Assembly: GCA_963716115.1 (NCBI GenBank)
Contig: CAVQSZ010000029.1
Location: forward strand, 1 to 64,000
Source of the DNA: AP-15 sp963716115
GTDB taxonomy: Bacteria; Pseudomonadota; Alphaproteobacteria; ATCC43930; CGMCC-115725
Reading direction: 5' to 3'
DNA length: 64,000 nt
Numbering within the stretch: the first letter of the stretch is position 1; each line of letters starts with the position of its first letter. Both the position numbers and the translations under genes were made by a program. Under the pieces are notes generated by a model. The model made no database searches, was not told the DNA's origin, and saw only the letters and a list, made by a program, of their open reading frames with translations. Positions 63,615-64,000 of this stretch are shown one piece after another.

Positions 63615-64000
63615 ATGGCGTATGATCTGTTGATCAAGAACGGCCGCATCGTCGACGGCTCGGGGATGCCGGCGTTTCGCGGCGACATTGGGATCAAGGA
63701 CGGCAAGATCATCGAGATCGGCAAGCTGAGTGGGCCGGCGGCGAGCACGATCGACGCCGACGGCCGCGCCGTCGCCCCCGGCTTTATCGACAATCATTGC
63801 CATTACGACGCGCAGGTGACCTGGGACCCGCTGTGCACCTTCTCGCCCGAGCACGGCGCCACCACCGTGATCTTCGGCAATTGCTCGCTGTCCCTGGCCC
63901 CGGTGCGGAAGGGGACCGAGGAGCGGCTGGCCGAGTTCCTGTCCTATGTCGAAGCGATCCCGATGGACGTGTTGCGCACGGTCAATTTCGATTGGGAGAC
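63615..64000 (+). CDS. N-acyl-D-amino-acid deacylase-type amidohydrolase (5' part)
   Basis: The window ends 128 codons into this gene. YDLLIKNGRIVDGSGMPAFR, ADGRAVAPGFIDNHCHYDAQ (the HxH metal motif as HCH, then D) and TTVIFGNCSLSLAPV match the D-aminoacylase/dihydroorotase-like amidohydrolase superfamily; FGNCS is typical of the D-aminoacylase branch. The ATG at 63615 is preceded by GGAGGGAAGAA. The rest of the gene lies outside the window. Confidence 0.82.
   Translation, partial: MAYDLLIKNGRIVDGSGMPAFRGDIGIKDGKIIEIGKLSGPAASTIDADGRAVAPGFIDNHCHYDAQVTWDPLCTFSPEHGATTVIFGNCSLSLAPVRKGTEERLAEFLSYVEAIPMDVLRTVNFDWE

Overview
The window is 64 kb of very GC-rich DNA (by eye about 70 percent) from an alphaproteobacterium, most likely of the Rhodospirillales type. 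The signs are: a his operon in the order hisB-hisH-hisA-hisF-hisE-HIT facing hslVU, the yfgM-bamB-der block beside DUF2794, the DnaJ-like/cobS/cobT order of the aerobic cobaltochelatase, CIRCE-controlled groESL, a NepR-like protein, and a PEP-CTERM protein. I see no rRNA, tRNA or CRISPR.

Layout. 0-9.3 kb: small envelope proteins, an ABC solute-binding protein, a methyltransferase/hotdog pair, a lactonase-like metallo-hydrolase, then queE, a DUF4160/DUF2442-HTH pair, rph, rdgB and hemW. 9.6-10.3 kb: hicBA with a broken hicA. 10.4-13.3 kb: a MoxR-type ATPase/VWA operon carrying a duplicated pair of small unknown genes. 13.4-20.2 kb: a sulfatase-like membrane protein, tatA, a serine hydrolase, cupin, aminotransferase, hydratase, cytochrome b561 and DUF2794. 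20.4-26.9 kb: yfgM-bamB-der, comM, a NepR-like gene and a Uma2 gene. 26.9-33.1 kb: the his operon and hslVU. 33.2-48.1 kb: envelope and glycan functions: an M23 peptidase, an ABC exporter, a glycoside hydrolase/GT2 fusion, galE, UDP-glucose dehydrogenase, UDP-glucuronate decarboxylase, cysD/cysNC and an HtrA-like protein without catalytic residues. 48.3-54.2 kb: groESL and DnaJ-cobS-cobT. 54.2-56.6 kb: a decayed locus that looks like a polymorphic toxin and its partner genes. 56.8-64 kb: yqgE with an export signal, an NHL propeller protein, a PEP-CTERM gene behind a sigma-54 promoter, a wrecked IS701-type element, an intact IS5/IS1031-type element, a broken alpha/beta hydrolase and the start of an amidohydrolase.

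Two kinds of damage must be kept apart. Eight otherwise well-conserved genes carry eleven frame changes, and every one is a net +1 base; this looks more like insertion error in the assembly than evolution. The toxin locus, the IS701 remnant and hicA differ: frames change in both directions, or by an 11-bp duplication, so these are probably real decay.

The most interesting items are three DnaA-box-like 9-mers exactly 20 bp apart in the duplicated MoxR operon (11957-12005), the sigma-54 promoter of the PEP-CTERM gene (59616-59631), the toxin/partner graveyard, palindromic repeats that supply the start of hemW and the ribosome site of cobT, and a gene group that could make a sulfated, xylose-containing glycan.
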